Source of the DNA: Microstegium vimineum
Taxonomy: Eukaryota; Streptophyta; Magnoliopsida; Poales; Poaceae
Direction: 5' to 3'
NCBI GenBank assembly: GCA_022036555.1
Contig: CM039134.1
Span: forward strand, 8,494,818-8,558,817
Length of the DNA: 64,000 nt
Part shown: piece by piece, positions 33,356-44,431 of the stretch
How the letters are laid out: the number at the start of each line of letters is the position of its first letter
Position numbering within the stretch: the first letter of the stretch is position 1
The notes under the pieces: generated by a model
The model's input: the letters and a program-made list of their open reading frames with translations, nothing else
The model's database searches: none
What the model was told of the DNA's origin: nothing
Program-made: the position numbers and the translations under genes

Positions 33356-36288
33356 ATGGCTACCCAAGAAGAGAACCCACTACCAATGGGCTTCCGCACG
33401 AGACCGTGGCTCATCCAAGCAACACGCGGCAAGTCACTGACCCTCGTCGACCCGCTGGACCTAAGCTCGCACGAGAGCAGTATCCCGGAGATAGAAGGGA
33501 AGACATGCCTTGGCTGCGTCTGCGTCGACAACGGCGAGTGGTTGCTGATGCTCGACGAGTCCACGCACGAGTGTTTCCTCCTCTCCCTCCCTGCTACCAC
33601 TGGCGGCGTCGATGACGTCCCATGCCGCCGGCGCAAGATCGCATTGCCATCGCTCCACAAGCCTCTAGAGTTCCTAGCGACGTGCGCCGTGCTCGGGACG
33701 CCGGGGCACCCGCACTGCACCGTACTAGTCTCCAGGTCGGCCGAGGCAGGGGACGAGGGCTTCTTTCTCCACGGCCGCCCCGGCGACCTGGAGTGGAGCG
33801 ATCTCAGCTCCCCGGACGACGACGACGACGACGACGACGACGGCGTCACATTCTCCAGCAAGTTGATCAACTACAAACAGTGGCGGAGTACGGAATATAT
33901 TTGAGGTATGGCAAGTTGATATCATAAACTGAGCTTGTTAAATGAGGTATGTTTGAGTTTTAGAGCTAAAAATGAATTCATCTTACACATGAACTAATTA
34001 TGGGCTAATAAAGGCTAATGAACTCTAACCATCAATTAACCCTCATTAGTTCTTATTAAAATCAAATTAGCTTACGTTTAGGCTTTCTACAAACAACAAT
34101 TAATTATGAGGCAACAGGGTTCATTCTCGGTGCTCTCACTCGAAGAAAGAATAATTAAATAATAAAGAACTGAACAAAAAATAAGTAAATAGATTTGTGA
34201 CTTCGTGTGATCTTAACATCTTGCGGCTTGCAGGTCTAGGGTGGCAGCACCAAGCCTCCAACAGTGTTTATACGAATGACTATATTAATTAATATAACTA
34301 AACTGCAAAGCACCTGGATAATGACAAACAATTTGTAGGGGGCATACACGGGGGAACTGAGGTATGGCAAGGGCCATACCTTGCCCTACCGAGTCCTCCG
34401 CCACTGACTACAAAGGCAAGGTTTACTGTTTCGCGTCGGGCACCCTCGTCGTGATCGACCTGGCTGACGACGACGACGGCGTGCTCCGAGTGCGGCAGAT
34501 GGGATCTGTCGAGGACGAGAAGGAAGTCATCGGGTCAGGGTATGGCGCTCACCTCGTCGAGTCACACACGGGGATCTCTTCACCGTCTATGTACAGGAGA
34601 TCGGGATGTTTGGCAACGACGGCGTGCTCATTGACATCATCGTGCACCGCCTCGACGGCTTAGCCGCCGACGCCGACGAGTCGTCATCAATGGTGTGGAG
34701 GACGGTGGAGAGCATCGGCAGCGACCGCGCCTTCCTCTTTACAGAGCGCTATGGCTATTCCGTTTCCGTTTCGTGCGACGACGACGTGAAGGAAGAAGGC
34801 CTGCAGCAGATGGAGGGCAACTGCGTCTATCTCGTGTGGTCTTGCTGCGACTGTGAGAGGCTCTACAAATTCTGCCTAGACGACATGACCAGCACCTTTC
34901 ATCAAATTCTTCCTCAACCTACGCGTCTTTGGTGCAGAGCATTCTGGTCCGTGCCGGCAAAGTGAGTACTCGTTGACACTACTAGCTTGATGTTATACTA
35001 GCTAGTATGCATTTCAAATTTCAAACTAATTAATTAAATTACATGTCCATCTTTATTTGAAATGTACAGTAGCATCCAAGACAAGGAGGAGGTACATGGA
35101 TCAGACTTGTCAAGAAGCCAGCTTATACTGAGAAAGCAGCAGCAGCAGGTTATTCATCAAGCAAATGATATGGCGGCGGACAACCAACTTGAGGAGAGCG
35201 TGCAATCAACATCGTCTTCGCCTCCATGCTGGCAAGATCTCCCACTTGACTTGCTAGAGGTCATCGTCTCGAACCTGTCCTTGGTAGATCGTCTCCGGTT
35301 CCCAGCCGTATGCAAGTCATGGAGCAAGCTAAGGTCTCCAATCCGGTAGAGCAAGCAAAGGTGTGGCCATGGCTCGCATGCACTACGCAAAGCAAGACGG
35401 GGAGTGCAAGATGCTGGACCCTCTACGAGGCAAGGCGTACACGCTACGAGTCGAGGCACTCGAGACGGACACAGAGCGCCTCACCCTCCGCTCCTCCAAA
35501 GACGGCTGGGTGGTCGTCTCCGGCGGCACCGAAGACGACGAGGTCTTCGTCTTGAACCCCTTCACAGGCGACCTTGTAGACGACCCACCCATCCTGGACT
35601 ACCATTACAGGTTCAACGGCATCTCGTTCTCGCCGTCGACCCCGGTGTCTCAAGACTGCTTCTTCTTTGGAATCCTCAGCAGTCACAACGGAAAGTTCGT
35701 CGACGTCCATATACATGGAAGCACGGAGAGGAGTCATGGAGCGTGCAGGAGCTGGAGTACGGCCAGGACGACGCACCGCCGTTCCCGGTAGCACGCAACA
35801 ACCCTGTCCTGTGCCGTGGCAAGTTCTACTGCCTAGGGAGGAAGGGCAACCTTGGCGTCTTCGACCCTGCTGCACGGAGACGGAGCAGAGACGACGACAG
35901 CGCGTGGCGAATCCTCGACAGGCCGCAGCCGATCCATGCCGAGATGGAGCTCTTCGACGACGACCACGAGGGTCGGGAGTTCTGCTACTTGGTTGATCTG
36001 CGGGGGCAGCTGGTGTCCGTGTTCATGCGCAACGCCGCCGACCCGCCGCGGGTGTTCAGGCTCGACGAGGCCGAGATGGCGTGGGTCGAGGTGGAGGACA
36101 TCGATGGCGCGGCTCTCTTTCTGGACATCAGGGCGTCGTATGGCGTGGCGTCTCCGGATGGTGGGCATGGCAACAGGATCTTCTTCCCTAGCTATTCAGA
36201 GGATGGGGATGGGAGGCTGCAAGCAGTGTTCTACGATATGGAGACCAGGATGTACCACCCGTCTACGGCCACAAACAACCGCTCCTAA
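33356..36288 (+). pseudogene. DUF295 / F-box / DUF295 gene, disrupted
   Basis: One gene can be traced. Exon 1 (33356-33877 plus 34415-34961) encodes a DUF295 domain starting MATQEENPLP and reaching WCRAFWSVPA. An intron (gtgagt at 34962, acag at 35066-35069) joins in frame to exon 2 from 35070. Exon 2 carries an F-box (CWQDLPLDLLEVIVSNLSLVDRLRFPAVCKSW) and a second DUF295 domain ending TNNRS. F-box/DUF295 proteins are a large grass family, presumed SCF adaptors. Damage: an hAT element at 33878-34406; a 1-bp loss in a G-run near 34573; frame changes near 35335 and 35378; another near 35715-35735. An aspartate run near 33820-33842 is a (GAC)n tract. I infer a recent pseudogene; sequencing error could explain single indels but not the insertion. 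Confidence 0.8.
33878..34406. mobile_element. hAT-type MITE inserted in the DUF295 exon, 8-bp TSD
   Basis: The ends cagtggcggagtacgg and ccgagtcctccgccactg are terminal inverted repeats. The duplication actacaaa is perfect (33870-33877 and 34407-34414). Removing the element and one duplication restores the frame across LINYK|GKVYCF. It belongs to the same family as 31808-32933. Confidence 0.92.
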
Positions 36289-37745
36289 TCTTCATGTCGA
36301 TGCTCGATAGATGGATACCACTCTTAGGAACGGTCCAGCAGTTGGATGCAAACATTCACTAAATGTTTTTTTCAGATTAGTTTGCAACATTAAACATGCT
36401 CCCTATGCTCATGCTAGCTATCAAGCTATCTCTAAATTCTTGTCTGCTATAAACTTCGTAGTTGCGGCCTAATAACCATACAAACATTCATCAAAGAATA
36501 AAAACATACTACAAGCTAAAAGACTATAATGTCATCCGTCTGCCAGCAGAGGAAGAGGTGTGACGATTGACTGTACGAGCGCGCGGTAGCAGGGCAGTCC
36601 GTGTGGATGGCGATCCACAGCTGGATCACGGGGGTCGTGAGGAGATGTCATCGGCACCTGGCGATCCATAGCTGGATCACGAGGGTCACGAGGAGATGTC
36701 GTCGGCACCTGAGACGTTGGATCCTATACAACCGCAGCTGTTTTACAAACTACCGTCCCAGATCTAGTTTGCAGAGGTTGAAGGATTGAGATTTTTAAGA
36801 CTGTGACCGTCTTTCCTATGATTCTAGATCTTCTTCATCGGTGACAACATCCTCATTATTATCATCTAACTCATCATTAGATTTTGATAGAGGCTCCTTT
36901 TTTTTTATTTTTTACCTCCCCTGTTTGTTTATAAATACATCAGAAGTACCACTAATTTGGTTGGGGTTTGGGTTGCCACCTTAACCCAAGTTGATTTCCA
37001 CTACTAAGACGAGATGTACTTCTTCATGGTTTTCAACAAGATGTGCTAGCTGCATACTCCGTCTTAACTCTAAACTAGATAGATTGGAGCACCTGAAAAG
37101 AATCAGGTTTTATATCCGCTCCTCAACAACTATCACTCTGTTTGATATGAACTTGATATTACCTATCTTGATTTAAAGATTTAGAGCTACACTGTATGGG
37201 ATCCTAACAAAAAAATTCACTATCATAAATGTGTTTCATACATCACAATCCCATTCAGACTCTATCAGATATTGCAGTCCAGTATTGATTGTTTTCTTTG
37301 GTACATATCTCTATTATTCTTCATGGGACACTAAGATGACTATCCTCACTACAACTACAACAGAATGTGTGGTTCTTGCACATATACTAGTGATGACTCT
37401 CACGATTACGATTAAAGTATTTCATGAGTTGACCAAAACTTGAATGTTTATTGAGAGCTCACATCACACTGATGCTACATTGTGGAATATGAAAAAAAAA
37501 CTATTGATTATTACATAATATCCTTGTGTGGTTTTGTTTGAAACCGAAAGAGAAATTTTAAGGTACCAAAACTTAAATATCTATTGAGAGCGCATAAAGC
37601 TACTACAATTTGAATTTAAACACACATGCTAATTTTTCTAGTACTTATTAGCATTGACAACTAGGTGATTTAGTATTCGCAGTTGGGAGACATTTAGGTC
37701 TAATTTTATATTTATAAAGCATGCATTGTTTTGAATGAAAACATA
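36289..37745. other. Gene-free spacer
   Basis: Apart from the 52-bp tandem repeat near 36608, this is AT-rich sequence with short frames only. No gene, RNA or clear element is seen. Confidence 0.4.
36606..36712. repeat. ~54-bp tandem repeat, two copies
   Basis: The unit ggcgatccacagctggatca..gg.tcg.gaggagatg.catcggcacct occurs twice in succession with few differences. The frame across it (MWMAIHSWITGVVRRC) is a product of the repeat. Confidence 0.85.
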
Positions 37746-38160
37746 TGTTGGGAAGCGGTTCCCGCATAGGGTTAGCATAGGAGGGTGAAGAGGTTGCTAG
37801 GGTTTGTTCGTAGGAGTCAAACTATAAAACTCCCACCCCTTCATGCTCTTGGTATTTATATAGGCAAACGGTGATTTACAAGTGACCTCTTGGTAGGGGC
37901 AAAATTGATTAGTAGCCCCTATTGGACCTCTTCTAGGGAAATTTGACCCATATGAATATTGGCTTCCCCAACAGTAGCCCATCAGCTACTAGATTATGGA
38001 CAATACTACATGACCTAATAGATGTCATCATACAAGAAGAGACACAATACAACTCAAAAACTGGTTGTGAGGATTGCCCTTCACAACTTATATGTGCTCA
38101 CCTCACTAAAAACTTCATCCTAAAAGCTTCTGAGAAAAGAGCACACACACAACTCTAGCA
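37746..38160 (-). mobile_element. LTR-like segment (possible solo LTR or retroelement remnant)
   Basis: Read on the minus strand, a TATA-like CCTATATAAATACC (about 37853-37866) lies about 105 bp before an end that reads ...GGAACCGCTTCCCAACA. A promoter box, then a short transcribed stretch and a CA terminus, is the layout of a plant LTR. The other end, flanking duplication and internal coding region were not found, so the boundaries are soft. Confidence 0.35.
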
Positions 38161-38335
38161 TATATGTGTTCCTATTCCTAAGGTGTCTAGCTTCAAGTGC
38201 CTCGATCTCCCAAATGTATTTGTCTTTGGGCTTTTGCAACTTTTGCTGATTCTATGACAAGGTTAGCCGTCTTCACTCGTGCTTTGCATCGAGGGCCTCC
38301 TCAATGAGTAGGTATTTGCCTCTGAGGCCTCCGCA

Positions 38336-38540
38336 TCTAGTGTCTTCATGGCGTGCAGGTCTCCATCTCCAAGGTCTCCGCCAGTGGTGTCTTCGCAGCG
38401 CGTAGGTCTTCATCTCCGAGACCTTCGCCTCTGGTGTCTTCTTGGCGCGCAGACCTTCACCTCCATGGTCTTTACCTGTGGTGTCTTCTCAGCGTGCAGG
38501 TTTTTATCTCCGAGGTCTTCGCCTCTAGTGTCTTCTCAAG
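38336..38540. repeat. ~50-bp minisatellite, four copies
   Basis: The unit has the form gtgtcttc....gcg.gcaggtcttcatctccgaggtcttcgcctctg. It is repeated four times with substitutions. It is in-frame by chance, giving short open frames on the plus strand. Confidence 0.85.
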
Positions 38541-39045
38541 TCATCGTGGATGGGGTAGTTGATGTAGTTAAAGTAGTCATGGACGAAGATTGTTGTCAGG
38601 CCTTCAAATTGTTGGTCACGAGCATCGGACAAAAGACTTCTCACTCCAGAGTGGCTGGTCCTCAAGTGTGCTCCCCTAGACCCCTTGGCTTGTTCTCGTG
38701 ACTGGGTCCTCAACTGCAATTGGTGTAGGCAACGTAGTTGTAGTAGTGGAAGTAGGTGTTTAGGGCGAAGTTGTTGATGAGCCCCCCCCAGTCGATGTAG
38801 TTGACGAAGGTGTGGTGGACCTTATTGTCGATGGAGTTGACGTAGCCCATCAAGCTTGTTGACGAGGATGAGCCATTGTAGGCGTTGACAGAGTCTATTG
38901 GTCCTTTGTAGTGGTCGAGGATGGTGGTGAAACCCCTCTTTCTGAAGACCCTCATGCAAAGTTTCTTAGTGGAGGCGATGTTGGTGTAGACGATGAAGGT
39001 GTCGTGAAGCAAGTCATCGTTGTTTTGCGAAAGTCCATCCTACAA

Positions 39046-39150
39046 AGCTATTTGGCGAAGATCCTCTTGCAAAAAATGTATTTTGGTGGAGGCCATCTTA
39101 CAAAGCTATTTGGCGAAGGTTCTCTTGCAAAAAATGTATTTTGGTGGAGG
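39046..39150. repeat. ~64-bp tandem repeat, two copies
   Basis: The unit ctatttggcgaag.t.ctcttgcaaaaaatgtattttggtggaggc occurs twice, at about 39047 and 39107. The copies are nearly identical, which suggests recent duplication. Confidence 0.85.
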
Positions 39151-39929
39151 CGATGCTGGCATAGTCACCAAAGATGGTGGTGGAGCTCCTTGCACCAAAG
39201 AACTTGGTGAAGGTGAAGACGAAGTAGACATCGACACCACATGGTGAAAGCTGGAGAAGTCGTGTGAAAATACACCTAAGTGGATAGAGTGCATTTTAGG
39301 GACTTAGGTTGAGCATCATAGTCTCGTCGAATATTGGCTTGCTAGCAGGTCTTTTGACACTCAAAAAGACACTACCTTTCTACTTACTACAAAAAAATGT
39401 GTCGTCATTTATATTATATACGAGGGTAGCACGAAAGTCTTAGCTTCACAACCTGACGCTCGTGTAGGTTTAGGAATTCTTCCAAGATTTTAATGCAAAG
39501 TCCGGTGCCTGTGTATTTTCGGGGCTTCTTTTAGGTGGCCCAGGCCATAAGGTACGGTGCAATGCACTGTCACACCCCAAAATTTCTATTTTGAAATATG
39601 ACTTAGAAAACATAAAACACAATGAATGATTTCAATATTTACTAAATTTTTCTAATATTTTTTTCGTTGTTGATAATATATATAGTGAAAATGTGAGTTT
39701 CCAAAAAAAATTAAGAATCCAATTCAATAGTTTGATTCATTTCATGTCTTTGCATATTTTTTATATATGAAAAATGAATTTAAAATTTTTCAAATGTGTC
39801 TAGGGTTTGAACCAAAACAAAACCTCCCTTTTGTTTCTAGCGTCGAGCGGTACCACCTTTGTTGTTGCCAGGGGTAGGCAGCCCCCTACAGACTACAGTC
39901 AGTGTGTCAATGAAAATATAGAGGGATTG

Positions 39930-40080
39930 AGGGGGGAAAAGAAGAGAAAAGAAGAAAAAATAGAGAGATTAGACAAAGAAGAAGATATTAACCCTTTTAG
40001 ATCTTATTTTAAGAGGTTGAAAGAGAAAAAAAAAAGAAAAATAGAGAGATTGGAGGAAGAAGAACACATTAACCCTCCTT
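39930..40080. repeat. Degenerate ~100-bp tandem duplication, AG-rich
   Basis: The motif aatagagagatt.ga..aagaagaa.a.attaaccct occurs at about 39958 and 40040. It makes a lysine/glutamate-rich frame (EKIERL.KEE..NP twice) that I do not regard as a real protein. Confidence 0.65.
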
Positions 40081-40937
40081 CAATCTTGTTATGGATGCGC
40101 TACTGGTGGTTGCCGATGGTGTTCCTCCGTGGCTTGCTGACCGAGATCAAAGGTGCAGGCCGTGTGTATTGGCCTTCGTGGAGGTTGAGAGGTGGTCCGT
40201 GGCCGAGGGTTACGCAAGCTGGCGTGGAGCAGGACAAGGGCCGAAGGTGCTGGTCAGGCTGGTTGCGTCGCAGAGCTCCACGAACAGGCCGTCATACATA
40301 GAGCCTTTGCTTCTAGCACCTTCGCAGTTAACAAACAAACACTAGAAGTCTAGAAACAAAAGTAGCATGTGTGCATTTGTTATGAGAGGCTGACGCTATT
40401 CCCCGGCCCAGCTCCAAACGAGGTTCCATATATACTTCCTTGGCAGACGAGAACAATAGGCACAAATAGCCAACGGCAAATGGGATTGCAAGGCTAATTT
40501 CTCACAGCAAGTGTCTGTCATTAGTACTTTTGCTTGAACTAGCATATATGCAAAGAATCTTAATTTCCCCTCCGCACGTGCTCTCCAGACTGACTTTGTA
40601 TGCCTTAATGGAACAAAACAATCCTTTGAATTGCGACAGGTATGCAGATGACGCCCTGTATCCACCTCCACCATATTTGATCTTCTTGTTCATTGAGATG
40701 AACCAGATGGAGACTGTGTAATATCAGACTGTAATAAAACTCTATCTTGCTCGGAGACTGTGTAATATCAGACTGTAATAAAACTCTATCTTGCTCTTCT
40801 TATATGATATAGTTGTGCTCCTGCTAATTTTTTTCCCATTGTTACAGTCTCCATCTGCCATAAGCCTCACGTCCAATTGTGATTGAGTATATCGTCTTTC
40901 ACTTTTCTGTTTTTTTCCTCTATATACCAACAAAGTA
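40081..40937. other. Gene-free spacer with a short duplication
   Basis: A frame at 40091-40345 (MDALLVVADGVPPWLADRD) is moderately GC-rich but matches nothing I recognise. The 44-bp duplication at 40709 follows. No supported gene. Confidence 0.35.
40709..40796. repeat. 44-bp tandem duplication
   Basis: Two identical copies of a unit starting ggagactgtgtaatatcaga lie at 40709 and 40753. Their identity implies a recent event. Confidence 0.92.
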
Positions 40938-41197
40938 CTACCTCCGTTCCCAAAAGAATACAATTCTCATTTTTCGAGGAGTCAGACACTTTAAACTTTG
41001 ACTAAATTTATATAAACAACTAAACTAAGATTCATGATATGAAACTAGTATTATTAGATTAGTTATAGAATATATTTTCATAATAAAATTATTTAGAGAT
41101 ATAAATATTAATAGGATTTAATATAAAGTTGGTCAAACTTGAGCAACCTTAACCGGCACGATTCTCACAATTGCATTTTTTTCAGGGACAGAGGTAG
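40938..41197. mobile_element. Stowaway-type MITE
   Basis: The ends ctacctccgttcccaaaaga and ...tttttcagggacagaggtag are inverted repeats. TA flanks occur at 40936-40937 and 41198-41199. It is 260 bp and non-coding. Confidence 0.78.
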
Positions 41198-41882
41198 TAC
41201 AGGTTAGACGCAATGTCAATCAGTGTCTGACCATTTAGCCATGTTGAGGGCAAAAAGAATGCTTTGTCACTATACCTAGCTGTTACCACTGTTGAAGCTC
41301 ATTGGTTTGGTATTAATAACCCAAGGTCTATCTGGATCGACCCAAGCATACCAAAGCCACATGACGCGTATTGCGCTACCAAAGCGCTCCGAGTCAAGGA
41401 TGCGGAGGTCTCCTAGTTTTTTTCCCTAGTGGCCTTTGGCCAACAAAACTAGACAATGCCCACCATTTGCTATTTCTGCATCCTTCCAAATGAAAGTTCT
41501 TCTAATTCTATCAATCCTCTTTATTACAGGATTATAACACAACTTCTGACAGTAAACATGAACCTTGTGATTAATTAAATTAAATTAAATATGGGCTCAT
41601 AAAACCAGTTAAACCCATCCAGAAGCTAGCTACTGCAGGAGGAAAGCGTCAAATGCGAGATCATTGCAACAAGCTGAACTACAATTTGTTTGTGTTTGGT
41701 GTGGATCGATATGCTTGTTTGAGGCTTCCTTAATTATTAGTTCCTTTCGTCCTCTGTAATCAAGCCCTGTCCCTACAATTTGCCAGTTGTTTCAAAGAAA
41801 AAGTGGCACAGCTGGCGTTTTATTTTATATGTGGCTGAATAATCATGGATATATATCTTATATATAAAGAGATTACATCATG

Positions 41883-41884
<2 letters not shown>

Positions 41885-41963
<79 letters not shown>
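41885..41963. repeat. (AT)n microsatellite, ~79 bp
   Basis: An uninterrupted AT dinucleotide run. The frames across it encode only Tyr-Ile repeats on both strands and are artefacts. Confidence 0.97.
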
Positions 41964-41967
<4 letters not shown>

Positions 41968-42135
41968 GCAGAAGTGTTGGTAGCTGCAGTATCTATAGAG
42001 CGATCTGGATCGATCTCCTTCCTCACCACAGTTTGCACTTTGCAGTGCAGTGGCATGCAATGGCACTACCCACTGGCGGCTAACCGCTACAACAGTTCGC
42101 GTGCAATGGCACTACCCACTAGCGGCTAACCGCTG

Positions 42136-42235
42136 NNNNNNNNNNNNNNNNNNNNNNNNNNNNNNNNNNNNNNNNNNNNNNNNNNNNNNNNNNNNNNNNN
42201 NNNNNNNNNNNNNNNNNNNNNNNNNNNNNNNNNNN
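42136..42235. other. Assembly gap (100 N)
   Basis: Exactly 100 N, the usual placeholder for a gap of unknown size. It lies on the 3' side of the glyoxalase fragment and may hide the missing exons. Confidence 0.99.
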
Positions 42236-42955
42236 TGAATCTGGAAAAAAGGAATTGGCATGCATGCTCGTGTGCACATGCAATGATTATACTCAAAGAG
42301 CACAAGGAATAATTGTTCAGTAATTCGATCTACTACACTAGTCCTATTTTTTATTATGTTATTGATCATTACTGATCATGCATGCGCGCAACCCACCATC
42401 GTCCATTTCTTAAGTTAATTAATAAGATGTAGATCAGATCGAGCCCACTTCAGCAAACTGTGAGGTCAAAATGGGGGAATATTATTGGAGGAACTATGGT
42501 TACTATCTAGCTACTACGGAAAAGCTTCTACAACCACCACTGGTGCCATGCTGAACTTCATAACTTGGCAGCTAAATCACATGTGACACCGAGGCGTATA
42601 TATATGTTCATTTTTTTCTCTCTCTCTTCTCCAAAGTTGTCTTACCGTATGTATGACTCAGATCAGAGGTTCTATCGCAATTAAGGAATGTATTTGTAGT
42701 TTGTATGTGTATATATATATATATCACACTCCAGCTAGCTGGTCAAACGTGGGTCGATCGGCACTGTTGCAAATTAACTAAAACAGCTAGCAATCTGGAT
42801 CTATGATATATGATGATTAATGACCGCGCCCTTTTCGCTTGACCTAATTAGTCATGGTATAACATTTTTTTTTCTTATAACAAAATAGCATCAACTGGCT
42901 TATCCTTATCCGGCGTAGAAATGGCTAGCCGGCATTGCATAGTGATAGTGCGTAC

Positions 42956-43493
42956 CTGGAAGGAGATGTGGTTGTCCTTGGGGTTGATTTCCGTCTTCTT
43001 GGGGGGCATGCTCGACGGGTCCTCAGCTTGCAGGAGATGAACGCCTATGCCGTAGTTGAACAGCCTGCAGTTGACAAGACTGGAGCCATCAGAATATAAT
43101 TCAGAAGGAAAGAAAGAACGCCTATGGTACATTGTTGTTGATCATTCTGCCATGCAAGTGGTGGTAGCTAAGCTATATGTAGCCTGAAAAGACTGAAGCC
43201 ATCGGAATATAATTCAGAAGGAAAGAATGGTTGCAAGGCACGCCATGTTCATGCCGCCGGTTACTACATTGCATGGAATGGAACACACATATATATATGC
43301 GACATATATACTACCATGCGCCGTCGAAGTCGAAGGAGCCCGGGCGGCGGATGGGGACGAAGCCGAGGACGTCGCGGTAGAATCGGAGGGAGCTCTGGAG
43401 GCACCGGCACACCACGGAGATGTGGTTCAGCGCCGCCAGCGGCAGCCCGGCTGCGGCGCGCTGCACTGGCTCCACGCCCTTGGTGTTCACCAT
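42956..43493 (-). CDS. Glyoxalase I-like (VOC) protein, first two exons only
   Basis: Exon 1 is 43493-43315 and exon 2 is 43064-42956. They join in frame as FDFDGAW|LFNYGIGVHLLQ. The protein begins MVNTKGVEPVQ, then LNHISVVCRCLQSSLRFYRDVLGFVPIRRP and ends KKTEINPKDNHISFQ at a good donor (cag|gtacgc). This is the N-terminal half of the small plant glyoxalase/VOC family (about 160-200 aa), including the first metal-ligand His region. The C-terminal VOC half (expected FHDPDGFMIEICNC-like) is not in the remaining sequence to the left. It may be in the gap at 42136-42235, or the gene may be truncated. An upstream in-frame ATG at 43532 would add 13 residues. Confidence 0.75.
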
Positions 43494-43903
43494 CGTCGTC
43501 TTTTGTTCCGACGTACGTACACGGATGGACAACGTTAATTCTTCGATAATTTGCTTGTTGTTCCGCCGGCGGTTTAATTCTACTATTCACCGCCTCGCCG
43601 CACAATGTCCTGCCGGTCGGGACGCGTCAGAAGCTGCCTTGTTTTGCTGAATGAAAAGAGATGGACGGAGATGGCGGCCTGCGAGCTAGGCGCCGACACG
43701 GCCGGAGACGCGACGATCGACGTACGGGACACGGTGGTGACCGGCTAGCTGGAGGTGAAGGCAGGGAGGAAAGGGCCGACGCCGCTGGGGACGGAGAGGA
43801 TATATATGCAGCTAGAGCTAGCTATATATGCTGTTGTGTGTGTTGTGTGTGTGTGTGGACTGTGGACTGGAGGTACATAATACATTGCCGCGGCGCGGGC
43901 GGC

Positions 43904-43912
43904 TCTTATATA
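43904..43912 (-). promoter_or_regulatory. TATA box of the glyoxalase-like gene
   Basis: On the minus strand the sequence is CTATATAAG in a GC-rich setting, about 410 bp upstream of the ATG at 43493. Transcription would start near 43875, giving a 5' UTR of roughly 380 nt that contains an (AC)n stretch. Confidence 0.5.
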
Positions 43913-44368
43913 GAGCGTCCTCAGCTCCATGTTGGGGAGCTAGCGCGCCGACGACAGCGACACGACACCACCCATATGATGAGCACGGTATATAGATGGA
44001 GGAGGGGACGGAGGAGCTAGTAATGGCAAAAGTGCCGCCGGCGGCCAGCTCCGATGCGGTGTGAAGGGTGGGTGGGTGTGCGTGATACACACCGCGGGGC
44101 GCGGGCAGGCATCCGCGCGGCCCGCTCATCGATGATGGCATCCCACTTCACGCGGTCGCCGGCCGGTCGCGGAGGCGCCCGTACTGGTCGTCCATGTCAC
44201 GCACACATGCGCATCCATGAGTAGTACGACGACCCCGGCCTCTCTCCGTCGCCACATGCATATATGTCAGCATGTGGTGGACGACCGCCGCGCCACTCCA
44301 GCACACACCAGGCGGCCGGGTCGATCGACCGCCACTCCACCCATCCATCCGCGCCGCGTGCGCCGACG

Positions 44369-44431
44369 ACGACGTGCGACGACGCGGAGCTAGCTACCTT
44401 AGAGACGACGACGTGCGACGACGCGGAGCTA
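44369..44431. repeat. 36-bp duplication gacgacgtgcgacgacgcgg
   Basis: The phrase gacgacgtgcgacgacgcggagctag occurs at 44369 and again at 44405. It lies just left of the mitochondrial-like mosaic. Confidence 0.85.

Larger units (their letters stand above)
38161..39806. other. Gene-free region with minisatellites
   Basis: Two tandem arrays (38336-38540 and 39046-39150) lie in GC-moderate sequence, followed by AT-rich DNA. Some frames run about 100 codons, but only because of the repeats. No retroelement protein motif was recognised. Confidence 0.4.
41198..42955. other. Gene-free region around the (AT)n tract and gap
   Basis: This holds the (AT)n tract, a duplicated 46-bp segment with 'gcaatggcactacccact' (42056 and 42102), the 100-N gap and AT-rich sequence to the glyoxalase exon. 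I searched it for exon 3 of the minus-strand glyoxalase gene and saw none. Confidence 0.45.

Noticed and set aside
35062..35349. A separate small F-box gene starting at the local ATG
   Set aside because: The exon joins in frame to the upstream DUF295 exon through a good donor/acceptor pair, and its C-terminus is broken by frameshift, so it is treated as part of one pseudogene.
38336..38540. CRISPR-like regular repeats
   Set aside because: The units are directly adjacent, degenerate and without unique spacers, and the genome is a plant's. It is a minisatellite.
39807..40345. 164-codon and 84-codon plus-strand frames
   Set aside because: The first is driven by a duplicated AG-rich tract (EKIERL repeats); the second matches no known family. 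No splice or promoter support.
41820..42083. Frames rich in Tyr-Ile
   Set aside because: Translation of the (AT)n microsatellite on either strand.
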